From Flavobacteriaceae bacterium S0862 (GTDB lineage: Bacteria; Bacteroidota; Bacteroidia; Flavobacteriales; Flavobacteriaceae): a stretch of DNA of 64,000 bases. The first letter of the stretch is position 1, and the number at the start of each line of letters is the position of its first letter. The translations under genes and the position numbers were made by a program. The notes beneath the pieces are model-generated. The model did not search any database and was not told the origin of the DNA. It worked only from the letters and a program-made list of their open reading frames with translations. The stretch lies in contig JALKAW010000006.1 in NCBI GenBank assembly GCA_023015825.1, forward strand, positions 171,737-235,736. The letters run 5' to 3'. Positions 18,425-27,063 of this stretch are shown here, piece by piece.

Positions 18425-19818
18425 TAAAGGTTTGGTACTTTTACACTTCTACCAATCCAACATCCAATTTTAATTGTTTCTCCAGCATTACCTTTAGTGA
18501 ATATTTCACTCTTAGTAGGTGCTTTAGCAATGTAATTTGCAACATTTTGAGACGCCGCTCTCTTTAAGTTAGGATCTACTCTACCAGCTTTTCTAGCTTC
18601 TTGAGCAGCTAACCAATATACAGCTCTTTTGCTAAAGTTATCTGTACCACAACTATTAGCACTTGCAGCATACATTTGTGCTATGGCTAAATGTGCTCTA
18701 CCCATTGAAGGGTTTGCAGCAAGTGCCTTTTGGTAATATGTTCTTGCTTGACCATAGCTTCTTTTACTTTTAAATCCAGCTGCAATTCTATAAAGAATAT
18801 TGCCTTTATCAATGTTATCAGTTTCTAATTCTACTGCTTGATTGTAATATGTTAATGCTGCAGCACTATCACCTTCTTTATCTTTTAAGATTCCTAAATA
18901 ATATGCAGTAGAAGCATTAGGCTCTAAGGTGTTTTTTTGCTCTACAATTTTAACAAATAATGGATCGTCTGAACACTCCTTAGTATACAACCTGTTCATA
19001 GCTCTTTGTAACCACAAACCATCATTTTTATTTTCTTCATAATTTCTATTGTAAAGAGGAATTAAGTTCTCGCAGTTTGCACGGTCACCTAAATCTCTAT
19101 CCATTCCAGAAGTAATTTGATCGTAAGCTCTTAAAAAGCTAGTGTATGATTTTACTCTACTTGCATCTTTAGTACTTAATTTTGGAGGGTCAGCATCAGT
19201 ATCATCATCAGCAGGCACATACTTATTTAATAGATTAGTATAGTGTTTAATCTCTGCTTCAATTTTCTCAGAAACTTCATCGTACTTAGTAAATAATACT
19301 TCTGCAGGTTTTTTGCCAGCATCGTATAAACTTACCATTAACTTGAAATACGTATATAAAGACTTTGGATTTTTAAATGTTTCGGCATCTGTTTTAAAAG
19401 CATTGTCAAAGCAATCGTACAATTGACTATCAGTCATTTGCAATTCGTCTTTATATTCATATTGTAATTGGCAAGCTTTAGCTAAAAACTCTCCTTCAGG
19501 TGTTTTGCTAGCATAATGCTCACGTCTTTCTTCCCACATTTTTACTAGGTCTTTAATAAAGCCTACTTTTTCTGCTCCAGTAGTTTTTTCAATTTTATAA
19601 TCTAGGATACGTTCACCATAGGTAAAAATTGCTCTGTTAAACTTTGGGTTTCTTTGTCTTAATTCCATCCATGGACCATAAGCAGCATCATAATTTTTAG
19701 CTTTTGCATATTCACTAAAAATTGACAATGTGTTCATGTCTTCCTCTTGACTTTGTGCACTAATTGTGTTAAACCCAAGAAAAAGCATTGCTATTAACAG
19801 TGTAATTTTCGTCTTCAT
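18424..19818 (-). CDS. exported tetratricopeptide-repeat protein
   Basis: A 464-residue protein with a cleavable signal peptide (MLFLGFNTISAQ, cleavage near residue 22). The C-terminal half carries TPR units: ASTAYYLGILKDKEGDSAAA, NILYRIAAGFKSKRSYGQAR and MGRAHLAIAQMYAAS are recognisable A/B helix pairs around residues 300-400. The N-terminal half is helical and less clear. It is a conserved member of the coaX-OMP-TPR-lptC block in flavobacteria and probably scaffolds an envelope process; LPS export is suggested only by its one-base overlap with lptC. Confidence 0.88.
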   Translation of the reverse strand: MKTKITLLIAMLFLGFNTISAQSQEEDMNTLSIFSEYAKAKNYDAAYGPWMELRQRNPKFNRAIFTYGERILDYKIEKTTGAEKVGFIKDLVKMWEERREHYASKTPEGEFLAKACQLQYEYKDELQMTDSQLYDCFDNAFKTDAETFKNPKSLYTYFKLMVSLYDAGKKPAEVLFTKYDEVSEKIEAEIKHYTNLLNKYVPADDDTDADPPKLSTKDASRVKSYTSFLRAYDQITSGMDRDLGDRANCENLIPLYNRNYEENKNDGLWLQRAMNRLYTKECSDDPLFVKIVEQKNTLEPNASTAYYLGILKDKEGDSAAALTYYNQAVELETDNIDKGNILYRIAAGFKSKRSYGQARTYYQKALAANPSMGRAHLAIAQMYAASANSCGTDNFSKRAVYWLAAQEARKAGRVDPNLKRAASQNVANYIAKAPTKSEIFTKGNAGETIKIGCWIGRSVKVPNL

Positions 19819-19833
19819 AATTCTAGTTATTAA

Positions 19834-21132
19834 TTAATTATACTTTCTTTTTTCAAACCATATATCATTTAATGATAGGCTAAGCTGGAAATTTACAAAT
19901 TTTTCTTTTACTAAATTTTGGTTTATTGTTCCTCTTTGTCCAACTTCAATTCCGATGTTTACATTAGAGAATACATTTCCAACTGGTAATCCTACTCCAA
20001 AAGACATGCCAAACTCATCTATTGATTCATTCTCTATTTTTAATCCTGTGTTTTCAAACCTAAATCCAGCTCTGTAAACGACCCTTTTCCAGTAAGTAAA
20101 AGAGTTGAACTGTGGTATTAAAAAGCCACCAACAGATATTGTAGAGGCGTCTTGGTAAGTAGCATTAACAAAGGTAAATATCTCACTTGAGAATTCACTG
20201 GTTTTCAACATTGTGTATTCTGCACCTAAAAACCATTTTCTAGGCTGTCCTATACCAACTCCTAAAGCAGTTTTGGTTGGCAATGATAGTACTGTTTTGT
20301 CTAAACCTAGTGCTCCAAGATCTGCTTCAATTTCATTTACGGGAAATTCTTGGCTAGTAGAACTCACTAAAACACTTGCAAACGTTCTTTGATTTGTAGA
20401 AGTTAAATCTGCTTTTGGAGAAAATGTAATGGATGATGTTAATTGCAATTTCTCTGAGAGCATTGGTGTGTATGTAAGTCCGAAATTAAAATTCAATCCG
20501 CTTAAATCGGATCTGTTTACCTCTCTACTGTGATATTGCAATGGGTTTCCTTCGTCATCATACCTAAAATTAACAACGCTATTTTGAAGGTTTCCAAAGT
20601 TATAGCTAGCATCAACACCAACGCTTAAATCTTTAGAAAGTAAATAACCAACTCCTAAAAACGCTTTGTTTACACCTCCTTGACCTCTATATCTGTAATC
20701 TAAAACATCTTCGTCACTAATCGATTCTAGTTTGTACCCAACTGATGTATAAGGCATAAGCCCAATACCCATACCTAATCTTCCCATCGGAATTGATAAT
20801 GCTAAATAATCGAAAGTTGTGGCGTTAGCTTTATCGGATGCAGTATTGGTTTTTAAAGTAGTGTTTGAGCTGCTCCCACCAACAGCAAATTTCACAATGT
20901 GACCTTCGCCTGTAGACTTTATAAACTTTCCAGCATAAGACGCTGGATTACGTAAATTAACATGAATGCTATCCGTAAAAATACTTAAACCTCCCATACT
21001 CACATTTTCGGCAGTACCTTTAAATTTTAAACTTCCTAACCCATAAAATGAATATGGAGAGGTTGTTCCTTCTTGAGCATGACTATTTATTGCTAAAAAT
21101 GCAATACATACTAAACAGATTTTTTTAATCAT
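19834..21132 (-). CDS. outer-membrane beta-barrel protein
   Basis: A 432-residue outer-membrane protein with signal peptide (AFLAINSHAQ) and the flavobacterial OMP opening GTTSPYSFYGLGSLKFKG. Alternating amphipathic strands ending in aromatic residues run to the end, and the last strand closes NFQLSLSLNDIWFEKRKY. The shape is FadL/PorV-like in general layout, but I cannot assign a transported substrate. Its start overlaps the coaX stop by four bases (ATGA) and the TPR gene follows 15 bases on. Barrel call is good, specific role unknown. Confidence 0.85.
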   Translation of the reverse strand: MIKKICLVCIAFLAINSHAQEGTTSPYSFYGLGSLKFKGTAENVSMGGLSIFTDSIHVNLRNPASYAGKFIKSTGEGHIVKFAVGGSSSNTTLKTNTASDKANATTFDYLALSIPMGRLGMGIGLMPYTSVGYKLESISDEDVLDYRYRGQGGVNKAFLGVGYLLSKDLSVGVDASYNFGNLQNSVVNFRYDDEGNPLQYHSREVNRSDLSGLNFNFGLTYTPMLSEKLQLTSSITFSPKADLTSTNQRTFASVLVSSTSQEFPVNEIEADLGALGLDKTVLSLPTKTALGVGIGQPRKWFLGAEYTMLKTSEFSSEIFTFVNATYQDASTISVGGFLIPQFNSFTYWKRVVYRAGFRFENTGLKIENESIDEFGMSFGVGLPVGNVFSNVNIGIEVGQRGTINQNLVKEKFVNFQLSLSLNDIWFEKRKYN

Positions 21133-21860
21133 TCGTTTAAGTTAAATTCTAATATGAAATTCAAACCTTCTAAAAGAAAATTAGAGTTCGCAAATATGCT
21201 ACTTTTTAATCGCTTTGACAAGAAATCTGAGTCTCCTCCTGTTAAAATAACTGTTAAATCTTTATATTTTTTTCGGTATTTATTAACAATTCCGTCAATT
21301 TCCATTGAAATCCCATTAATAACTCCCGAATGAATTGATTCTTTTGAAGAATTGCCAATTAATTTTTTTGGTGCTTTTCTTTTCAATAACGGTAAGTTAG
21401 CCGTTAAATTATTTAAAGATTTGTAGCGTGTTGAAATCCCAGGAGAAATAGCGCCTCCTAAATACTCATTTTTCGCATTGATGAAGTCGTAGGTTATGCA
21501 AGTTCCAGCATCTATAACTAGTACATTTTTTTTAGGGTAATTTAATACTGAAGCACTCACCAGAGCAATTCTATCAACACCTAATGTGTGTGGTGTTTTG
21601 TACTTGTTTTTAAAAGGAACTTTAATATCATGATCTAAAACTATGGTTTCAAGGTGTTTGGCAATATTTGTAAGCTGTTCTTGGCTTAAATTACCAACCG
21701 AAGACAATATTGCTTTGCTTAAAAAGGGATGTTTTTTAATGAGTTCTTGAATTTTAATTTCAATCACATCTAAGTCAATAGTCTCTTTATGGACTATTGC
21801 ACTATCTTGAAAAACAGCAAGTTTCACACTGGTATTACCTACATCAACAATTAAATTCAT
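21129..21860 (-). CDS. coaX: type III pantothenate kinase
   Basis: Catalyses ATP-dependent phosphorylation of pantothenate, the first step of coenzyme A synthesis. Type III ASKHA-fold motifs are clear: LIVDVGNTSVKLAVF (phosphate 1), LGVDRIALVSA, VLVIDAGTCITYDFI (phosphate 2) and VILTGGDSDFLSKRL (adenosine). I prefer the ATG at 21860, where the family N-terminus MNLIVDVGN starts; an in-frame ATG two codons earlier is also possible. It heads the minus-strand envelope block and diverges from the tRNA-Phe gene. Strong call. Confidence 0.95.
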   Translation of the reverse strand: MNLIVDVGNTSVKLAVFQDSAIVHKETIDLDVIEIKIQELIKKHPFLSKAILSSVGNLSQEQLTNIAKHLETIVLDHDIKVPFKNKYKTPHTLGVDRIALVSASVLNYPKKNVLVIDAGTCITYDFINAKNEYLGGAISPGISTRYKSLNNLTANLPLLKRKAPKKLIGNSSKESIHSGVINGISMEIDGIVNKYRKKYKDLTVILTGGDSDFLSKRLKSSIFANSNFLLEGLNFILEFNLNE

Positions 21861-21910
21861 AAGCAAAATAAAAGATGTAAATTTACAAAACCATTTTTTA
21901 TCTTTTTATT

Positions 21911-21941
21911 TTGCGGAATAATAAAATAGGATATATATTTG
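21911..21941 (+). promoter_or_regulatory. housekeeping promoter of tRNA-Phe
   Basis: TTG at 21911-21913 and TATATTTG at 21934-21941 are separated by 20 bases, matching the Bacteroidota TTG/TAnnTTTG promoter. The tRNA begins 16 bases after the -7 box. Confidence 0.75.
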
Positions 21942-21956
21942 CATCCGCTTTGGTGA

Positions 21957-22029
<73 letters not shown>

Positions 22030-22032
22030 CTT

Positions 22033-22067
22033 AAAAACCCTGAAAACATTTTGTTTTTAGGGTTTTT
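22033..22067. terminator. terminator after tRNA-Phe, shared with RidA operon
   Basis: Fifteen-base arms (22033-22047 and 22053-22067) with one G-T pair around a five-base loop, core aaccct/agggtt with A and T runs. It ends the tRNA on the plus strand and the six-gene peptidase run on the minus strand. Confidence 0.8.
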
Positions 22068-22076
22068 TGTTAAAAT

Positions 22077-22637
22077 TTACTCATACACCTCTACAACCAA
22101 TTCAATTTCTACTGATTGCCCACGAGGAAGCGAAGCAACTCCAATAGCTGCACGTGCATGTTTGCCTTTCTCTCCAAAAACTTCCACCATTAAATCTGAA
22201 AATCCATTAACAACTTTGGGCTGATCTATAAAAGAGGGATCGCAATTAACTAACCCTAAAACTTTAACAATTCGCTTAACTTTATTTAAATCACCTAGCA
22301 TTGTTTTTAATACTGATAATTGATTGATAGCAGTTTGTCTTGCACCTTCATATCCTTGTTCAATGGTAATATCTGCACCTAGTTTTCCAGACATTTCGGT
22401 TCCATCTGCATATTTCGGTCCTTTTCCTGCCAAAAATATTAGATTACCTACTCTTACACCATTTACATAGTTAGCTACTGGTTGAGGAGGTAAAGGTAAA
22501 GTAATGCCTAGTTCTTCTAACTTTGCCTCAGGATTATATCCTGCTTCTGGTGTTTCAGTTTTGGTTGCTTCTGTACATCCAAATGATAACGTTGCCATAA
22601 TCAAAAAACTTGATATATATGTATAAATTTTATTCAT
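22077..22637 (-). CDS. RidA-family protein with lipoprotein signal
   Basis: RidA (YjgF/UK114) proteins hydrolyse reactive enamines/imines such as 2-aminoacrylate to ammonia and the keto acid. The fold is clear from YVNGVRVGNLIFLAGKGP through the end motif HARAAIGVASLPRGQSVEIE; Arg162 occupies the place of the catalytic carboxylate-binding Arg. Unlike the usual cytoplasmic enzyme, this one starts with a hydrophobic segment and Cys21 (ATLSFGC), so it is predicted to be exported and lipid-anchored. It is the last gene of a peptidase operon, 23 bases after an amidohydrolase. Family call strong; substrate outside the cytoplasm unknown. Confidence 0.92.
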   Translation of the reverse strand: MNKIYTYISSFLIMATLSFGCTEATKTETPEAGYNPEAKLEELGITLPLPPQPVANYVNGVRVGNLIFLAGKGPKYADGTEMSGKLGADITIEQGYEGARQTAINQLSVLKTMLGDLNKVKRIVKVLGLVNCDPSFIDQPKVVNGFSDLMVEVFGEKGKHARAAIGVASLPRGQSVEIELVVEVYE

Positions 22638-22660
22638 AACGATAATGTTTAATGTAATTG

Positions 22661-24721
22661 TTAGTTCTTTCTTGGTTTAAAATCGGCAGCTAACCAAAGC
22701 GGATTGCTTTCATAATAGTTTCCATTGGTAATCACAGCAGATACAGTTCTAATATTACTAATGTCTATCAAAGGATTTTTATCTAATATGGCAATATCGG
22801 CCTCTTTGCCTATTTCCAATGTGCCTGTAACTGCATCTAACCCCATTGCTTTTGCAGGAATAATCGTCGCTGTTTTAATTGCTTCAAGTGGTGTTAATTT
22901 TCCTAATTTATGATACGTTTCAATTTCTAAATAAAGACTAAAAACTGGTACAACATTATCTGTTCCAGCGACTATAGGTATTCCAGCCTTATAGAATTGA
23001 CCAATAATGTCCATTTCTTTAGTATATCCCTTAATCGCGTTTTTAGATTGTTCTTTAGTTGGACCAAATCTAAACCTTTTTCCTTCCCATAATTCATAAG
23101 CCATTCTATGAGCATCTGGCTCTACAGATTCTATTGGAATTCCTCTTGGAACGCCTCTAATGACTTGCAATGCAATTGTGGGATCTAAGACCGATTTATG
23201 TTTCAATAGAAATGCAATAGCGTCGTCAATTTGTTTTTGACTTACATCCATTTCTTGAAGAAATCCTCGACCAATTTCACCTGTAGTTTTATCCGGTAAT
23301 AGCACTGTTAAAAATAATCCGCTATGACTAAATTGATCCATACCTAACTCTACTGCTTTTACTGTATTTCCTACTTTCCCTGGAACATGACCTGTTACAG
23401 ACAAGCCTAATTTATGAGCTTCTTTAGAAAGTACCTTTACCATTTCGGGTTCAAGAGATGAATATATTTTGATTTGCTTATAACCATTTTTATGGTACTT
23501 AGCTACAACCTCTTTGGCTTCATCAATGCTTCTAGCTCTAATAATACCATTTCCTCTAACTCCTTCTCCATCAGTCATGCCAGCAAGCAGAATATCAGGC
23601 CCTAAGGCACCATTTAAATCAATTTCATCTCTAAAGGCAGTTGCAAATTCTATTTCATTACCATTGTCTCTAATGGTTGTAACCCCTCCTGCTAAATAAG
23701 CTGGAGCCCATTGCACTTGATTTGAATGCGCATGCATATCCCATAACCCTGGTATTAAGGTCTTACCAGATACATCAATAACTTTTGCGTTTTCAGGTAT
23801 TTCAATATCTGATCGACTTCCAATGGCTTTTATATTCCCATTTTTAATTAACAGTGTCATGTCTTTTTGAGTATTGTCACTTAGTCCATCAACAATATCG
23901 CCTCCAATCAAGGCAGTAATTTCAACTTGTTTTGATTTGTGATCTTTAGTATATTTTTTTAGCGCATTTATTTGTTCAATGACATTACCATCTATAAAAA
24001 CTTGCATTGCATCTTCATAGCCTTTTCTAATCATTTCTCTAATTTGAGTATTGGCTTTTACCAATGCAACTAGTTGATTAGATTCATTTATCCAAACTGT
24101 TCGACCACCCCAATTTATTCCTTTAACAACATAACGATTCAAAATTTCCTGTTCACCATTCACATTTACTATGTCTTGCCCAGTATGTTCGATTGATACT
24201 TCACCTCTTGGTAAAGTATTAATACTTTTAGGTTTACCATTTTTAAAATAATAATGGTACAACATCATTTCCATAGCGGCTGGAATATTACTATGCAATG
24301 GGAAAAATGTTTCTGGAATATTAAAAGTTTCTACATCAAATTTTTCTTCCCATACCGAAGCTTCCTTTCCAGAAGTTGTCATCTTATAATTGACTATAGT
24401 GTCATTATTAGTTATCCTTCTATTTATATAATAGGCTGGAGTTAAATCCATGTTTAAATGCAAAATTGCTTGTGTACCAGAAATTCTACCACGTTCATTT
24501 TCGCCTTGTAATGAATTAACTATAATTAAAGAGTCATTAGTTGTAATGCTGTAGTTTTCTTCACCTATTTTCGATTGCCTTCTAAATATTAAAAAAGCAC
24601 CTTCTTCTTCAATTTCTTCCCAAGATGTGGAACTTGAACTACATCCGGTTAATATTATTAGCAAAAAGAAAAATAGGTTAGAAATATGTTGGGTTAGAAT
24701 GTTAAATTTATTTTTTGACAT
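22661..24721 (-). CDS. amidohydrolase-superfamily lipoprotein
   Basis: Metal-dependent hydrolase predicted to be exported and anchored (FLLIILTGCSSS). An N-terminal region of about 280 residues, not part of the hydrolase fold, is followed by the amidohydrolase domain. The metal site is visible as WDMHAHS (HxH), TGHVPG, DQFSHSG and the Asp of VAGTDNVVP, and the C-terminal composite sheet with GKEADIAILDKNPL. This is the pattern of imidazolonepropionase/prolidase-like enzymes that act on blocked or cyclic peptides. It lies in the peptidase operon before the RidA lipoprotein. Substrate is not determinable by eye. Confidence 0.9.
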   Translation of the reverse strand: MSKNKFNILTQHISNLFFFLLIILTGCSSSSTSWEEIEEEGAFLIFRRQSKIGEENYSITTNDSLIIVNSLQGENERGRISGTQAILHLNMDLTPAYYINRRITNNDTIVNYKMTTSGKEASVWEEKFDVETFNIPETFFPLHSNIPAAMEMMLYHYYFKNGKPKSINTLPRGEVSIEHTGQDIVNVNGEQEILNRYVVKGINWGGRTVWINESNQLVALVKANTQIREMIRKGYEDAMQVFIDGNVIEQINALKKYTKDHKSKQVEITALIGGDIVDGLSDNTQKDMTLLIKNGNIKAIGSRSDIEIPENAKVIDVSGKTLIPGLWDMHAHSNQVQWAPAYLAGGVTTIRDNGNEIEFATAFRDEIDLNGALGPDILLAGMTDGEGVRGNGIIRARSIDEAKEVVAKYHKNGYKQIKIYSSLEPEMVKVLSKEAHKLGLSVTGHVPGKVGNTVKAVELGMDQFSHSGLFLTVLLPDKTTGEIGRGFLQEMDVSQKQIDDAIAFLLKHKSVLDPTIALQVIRGVPRGIPIESVEPDAHRMAYELWEGKRFRFGPTKEQSKNAIKGYTKEMDIIGQFYKAGIPIVAGTDNVVPVFSLYLEIETYHKLGKLTPLEAIKTATIIPAKAMGLDAVTGTLEIGKEADIAILDKNPLIDISNIRTVSAVITNGNYYESNPLWLAADFKPRKN

Positions 24722-24777
24722 TATTTGGTTGGTTGCATTTTTGATGATTATTTCTTCAAAAGAGATTAACTAATTTA

Positions 24778-25917
24778 TTAAGGAAATTTTGGTTTAAATC
24801 GATTAAAATAATAGATGTTTTGCTCGTCCGAATTACTCTCAAGAATATCTAATTTACCGTCGCCATTTAAATCTATTATGATTATATCATAGGTGTTAAA
24901 CTTTTTATCACTTAATGAGATTTTTTTCCATTCTTGACCATTTTTATTATTTACAAATACATTATTTTCTCCTCTTACATTCCCAAGAACAATATCTATA
25001 TCGCCATCAGAATCTAAATCGCCAATGTCTATGGAATAGGTTAGGTCTGAGCTTAAATCAAATACTATTTTATTTTCATAAGTACCATTGTTGCTTCCAA
25101 AATAAATAACATTTGGTTCGCCAATATTGGCAGTAATAATATCCTTATTTCCATCATTATTTACATCGGCAATTGCTACAGATCTAGTAATGTCTGTACC
25201 TGTTCCATAAGGTACTTTTCTGGGAAAGTTCAAATTACCATCATTTAAATAAACGTAATTTTGTTGGTCGTCTCTATTTGCTAATATCAAATCATTGTGA
25301 CTATCTCCATTCATATCTGCAACTTCAACATCTATCGTAGAATCTTTTTTTGAACCAAATCCAATAGATTTAGAAAAAGTGCCATTTCCGTCGTTTAAGC
25401 AAATTTCATTTTCACTCCCTCTGTTGGTAATTAAAATGTCAATATCACCGTCATTATCTATGTCAGAAACTACAATATTTCGCGTGGGTGTATATTTTTT
25501 ACCGAAACTAGCACCCTTAGTAAAAACCCCATTACCGTCGTTTAAGAAAATAAAATTTGGCGCCATGTCATTTCCAACGGCAACGTCCAAATCTCCATCA
25601 TTATCAAAGTCTGCAAGTTCCGTTGAGTAACTCGTTTCTTGTTCATTGCCTAATATTCTTGAAACTGTAAATACACCTTTGCCATTATTTACGAATACCC
25701 GATTCTGACCAGGCCAATGTCTTCCATTTGCAACTAGAATATCTATATCTCCATCTTTATCAATGTCACCAACTCCAATGGATGCAGTTCGTTCTTTATG
25801 TGTTCCTAAAATTAGGCGGCTACTGTTGAAGAATTCTAATGTTTGACTTTGTGCAGTATTAAAAAACAATAAAGTTGAAATTATTATACCACATGCGTTA
25901 TACTTCTTAAAGTTCAT
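24778..25917 (-). CDS. exported FG-GAP/VCBS beta-propeller protein
   Basis: Signal peptide (STLLFFNTAQSQ), then seven repeats each centred on a calcium-loop of the DxDxDGxxD type: DIDKDGDID, DFDNDGDLD, DIDNDGDID, DMNGDSHND, DVNNDGNKD, DLDSDGDID and DLNGDGKLD. Seven repeats make one complete seven-bladed, integrin-like propeller and fill the 379 residues. No type 9 secretion C-terminal domain is visible. It sits between the M19 and amidohydrolase genes, so it may be an accessory or substrate-binding component of that exported degradation set; this is inferred from position. Confidence 0.9.
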   Translation of the reverse strand: MNFKKYNACGIIISTLLFFNTAQSQTLEFFNSSRLILGTHKERTASIGVGDIDKDGDIDILVANGRHWPGQNRVFVNNGKGVFTVSRILGNEQETSYSTELADFDNDGDLDVAVGNDMAPNFIFLNDGNGVFTKGASFGKKYTPTRNIVVSDIDNDGDIDILITNRGSENEICLNDGNGTFSKSIGFGSKKDSTIDVEVADMNGDSHNDLILANRDDQQNYVYLNDGNLNFPRKVPYGTGTDITRSVAIADVNNDGNKDIITANIGEPNVIYFGSNNGTYENKIVFDLSSDLTYSIDIGDLDSDGDIDIVLGNVRGENNVFVNNKNGQEWKKISLSDKKFNTYDIIIIDLNGDGKLDILESNSDEQNIYYFNRFKPKFP

Positions 25918-25928
25918 TTAAATAGTGT

Positions 25929-27056
25929 TTATTTTAATATTTCATCATAATATCTAAGCCAGTTTAAACCTAATATTTTTTCTATATCTCCTGTGCTATA
26001 ACCTCTTTTATCCAACGCATAAGCAACACTTTTATATCTCTCAGGTTTGTCTAATTCTGGAATCCATGGTGGCCATTGAACTTTATATGATGGTTTAAAT
26101 CTTGTTAATCTAGGTACATACCAATTTTCACGAGTAGCACCGTTTGCTTCAAGTCCTTCTATAGCAAAATCAGCAGCTACACCTACATGGTCAATTCCAG
26201 CTATTTTAACAGCATGGTCTATATGATTAATGTACGTTTCTAACGTAGTTTCTGTTCCTAAATTTGGACCTATCATATATCCTAAGCATATAACTCCCAT
26301 AACTCCACCTTTGTTTGCCATAGCTTTTATTTGAGAATCTGTTTTTGCTCTTGGGTGGTTTTTATGCAGTGCTTCGCACATAGTATGATTAAAAGAAATA
26401 CCTGCTTTGCTGAATTTTATGGCATCGTCTGTAGTTTGTTGTCCACTATGTGATACATCTATAATAATTCCTAGTTCATTCATGCGTTCAACCGCTTCAA
26501 TCCCAAAATCTGACAATCCAGCATTAGTACGTTCAGTACAACCGTCACCAAGTAAGTTACGTTCATTATATGTCAATTGAATCCAGCGTGTTCCAGCTTC
26601 ATATAAAATATCTATATTATCGATTGATTTTTCAATCATAGTGGCATTTTGAAAGCCAAATAATATAGCTGTTTTATTTTCTTTTTTAGCACGTAAAAAA
26701 TCTGCTGATGTCTTCGCAAAAATTAATCTTTTTGGATTCTCTTTTATTCTTTTTTCCCAGCTTGATAATGAATTCAATGCAGCAATTAAATTTCCTGAAG
26801 ATAAGGAAGTACCGAAACCTGTATAACCAGATTTGTCTAATGCTTTAAAAGAATTTTCATTCCAACCACGAGAGATAACTAACCCATCAACAACAATTGC
26901 ATTTTTAAAAAGCTGATCTATATTTTTCAATTTATTATTTGATAATAACGAAGCTGGTCCAAGGTCAATTTGGGAGGATAAACCACTTAGCATTTGGGTA
27001 GGCAAAAGTGCTCCAATGGGTAACATTTTAATGAATTTTCTACGCTTAATGCTCAT
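25929..27056 (-). CDS. M19 membrane-dipeptidase homologue with Tat-like signal
   Basis: The N-terminus KRRKFIKMLPIGALLP fits a twin-arginine signal. The renal-dipeptidase fold is recognised from YEAGTRWIQLTYNERNLLGDGC, GIIIDVSHSG (His203), FNHTMCEAL (His224) and HVGVAADFAI. However, the usual first metal motif DGHND is DGLVI here (residues 57-61), and the bridging Glu position reads Gln136 in FGFQNA. It is therefore a non-canonical subgroup and may use one metal, another substrate, or be inactive. It is eleven bases before the FG-GAP gene and seven after M1, clearly in the same operon. Confidence 0.9.
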   Translation of the reverse strand: MSIKRRKFIKMLPIGALLPTQMLSGLSSQIDLGPASLLSNNKLKNIDQLFKNAIVVDGLVISRGWNENSFKALDKSGYTGFGTSLSSGNLIAALNSLSSWEKRIKENPKRLIFAKTSADFLRAKKENKTAILFGFQNATMIEKSIDNIDILYEAGTRWIQLTYNERNLLGDGCTERTNAGLSDFGIEAVERMNELGIIIDVSHSGQQTTDDAIKFSKAGISFNHTMCEALHKNHPRAKTDSQIKAMANKGGVMGVICLGYMIGPNLGTETTLETYINHIDHAVKIAGIDHVGVAADFAIEGLEANGATRENWYVPRLTRFKPSYKVQWPPWIPELDKPERYKSVAYALDKRGYSTGDIEKILGLNWLRYYDEILK

Positions 27057-27063
27057 GCCTTTA

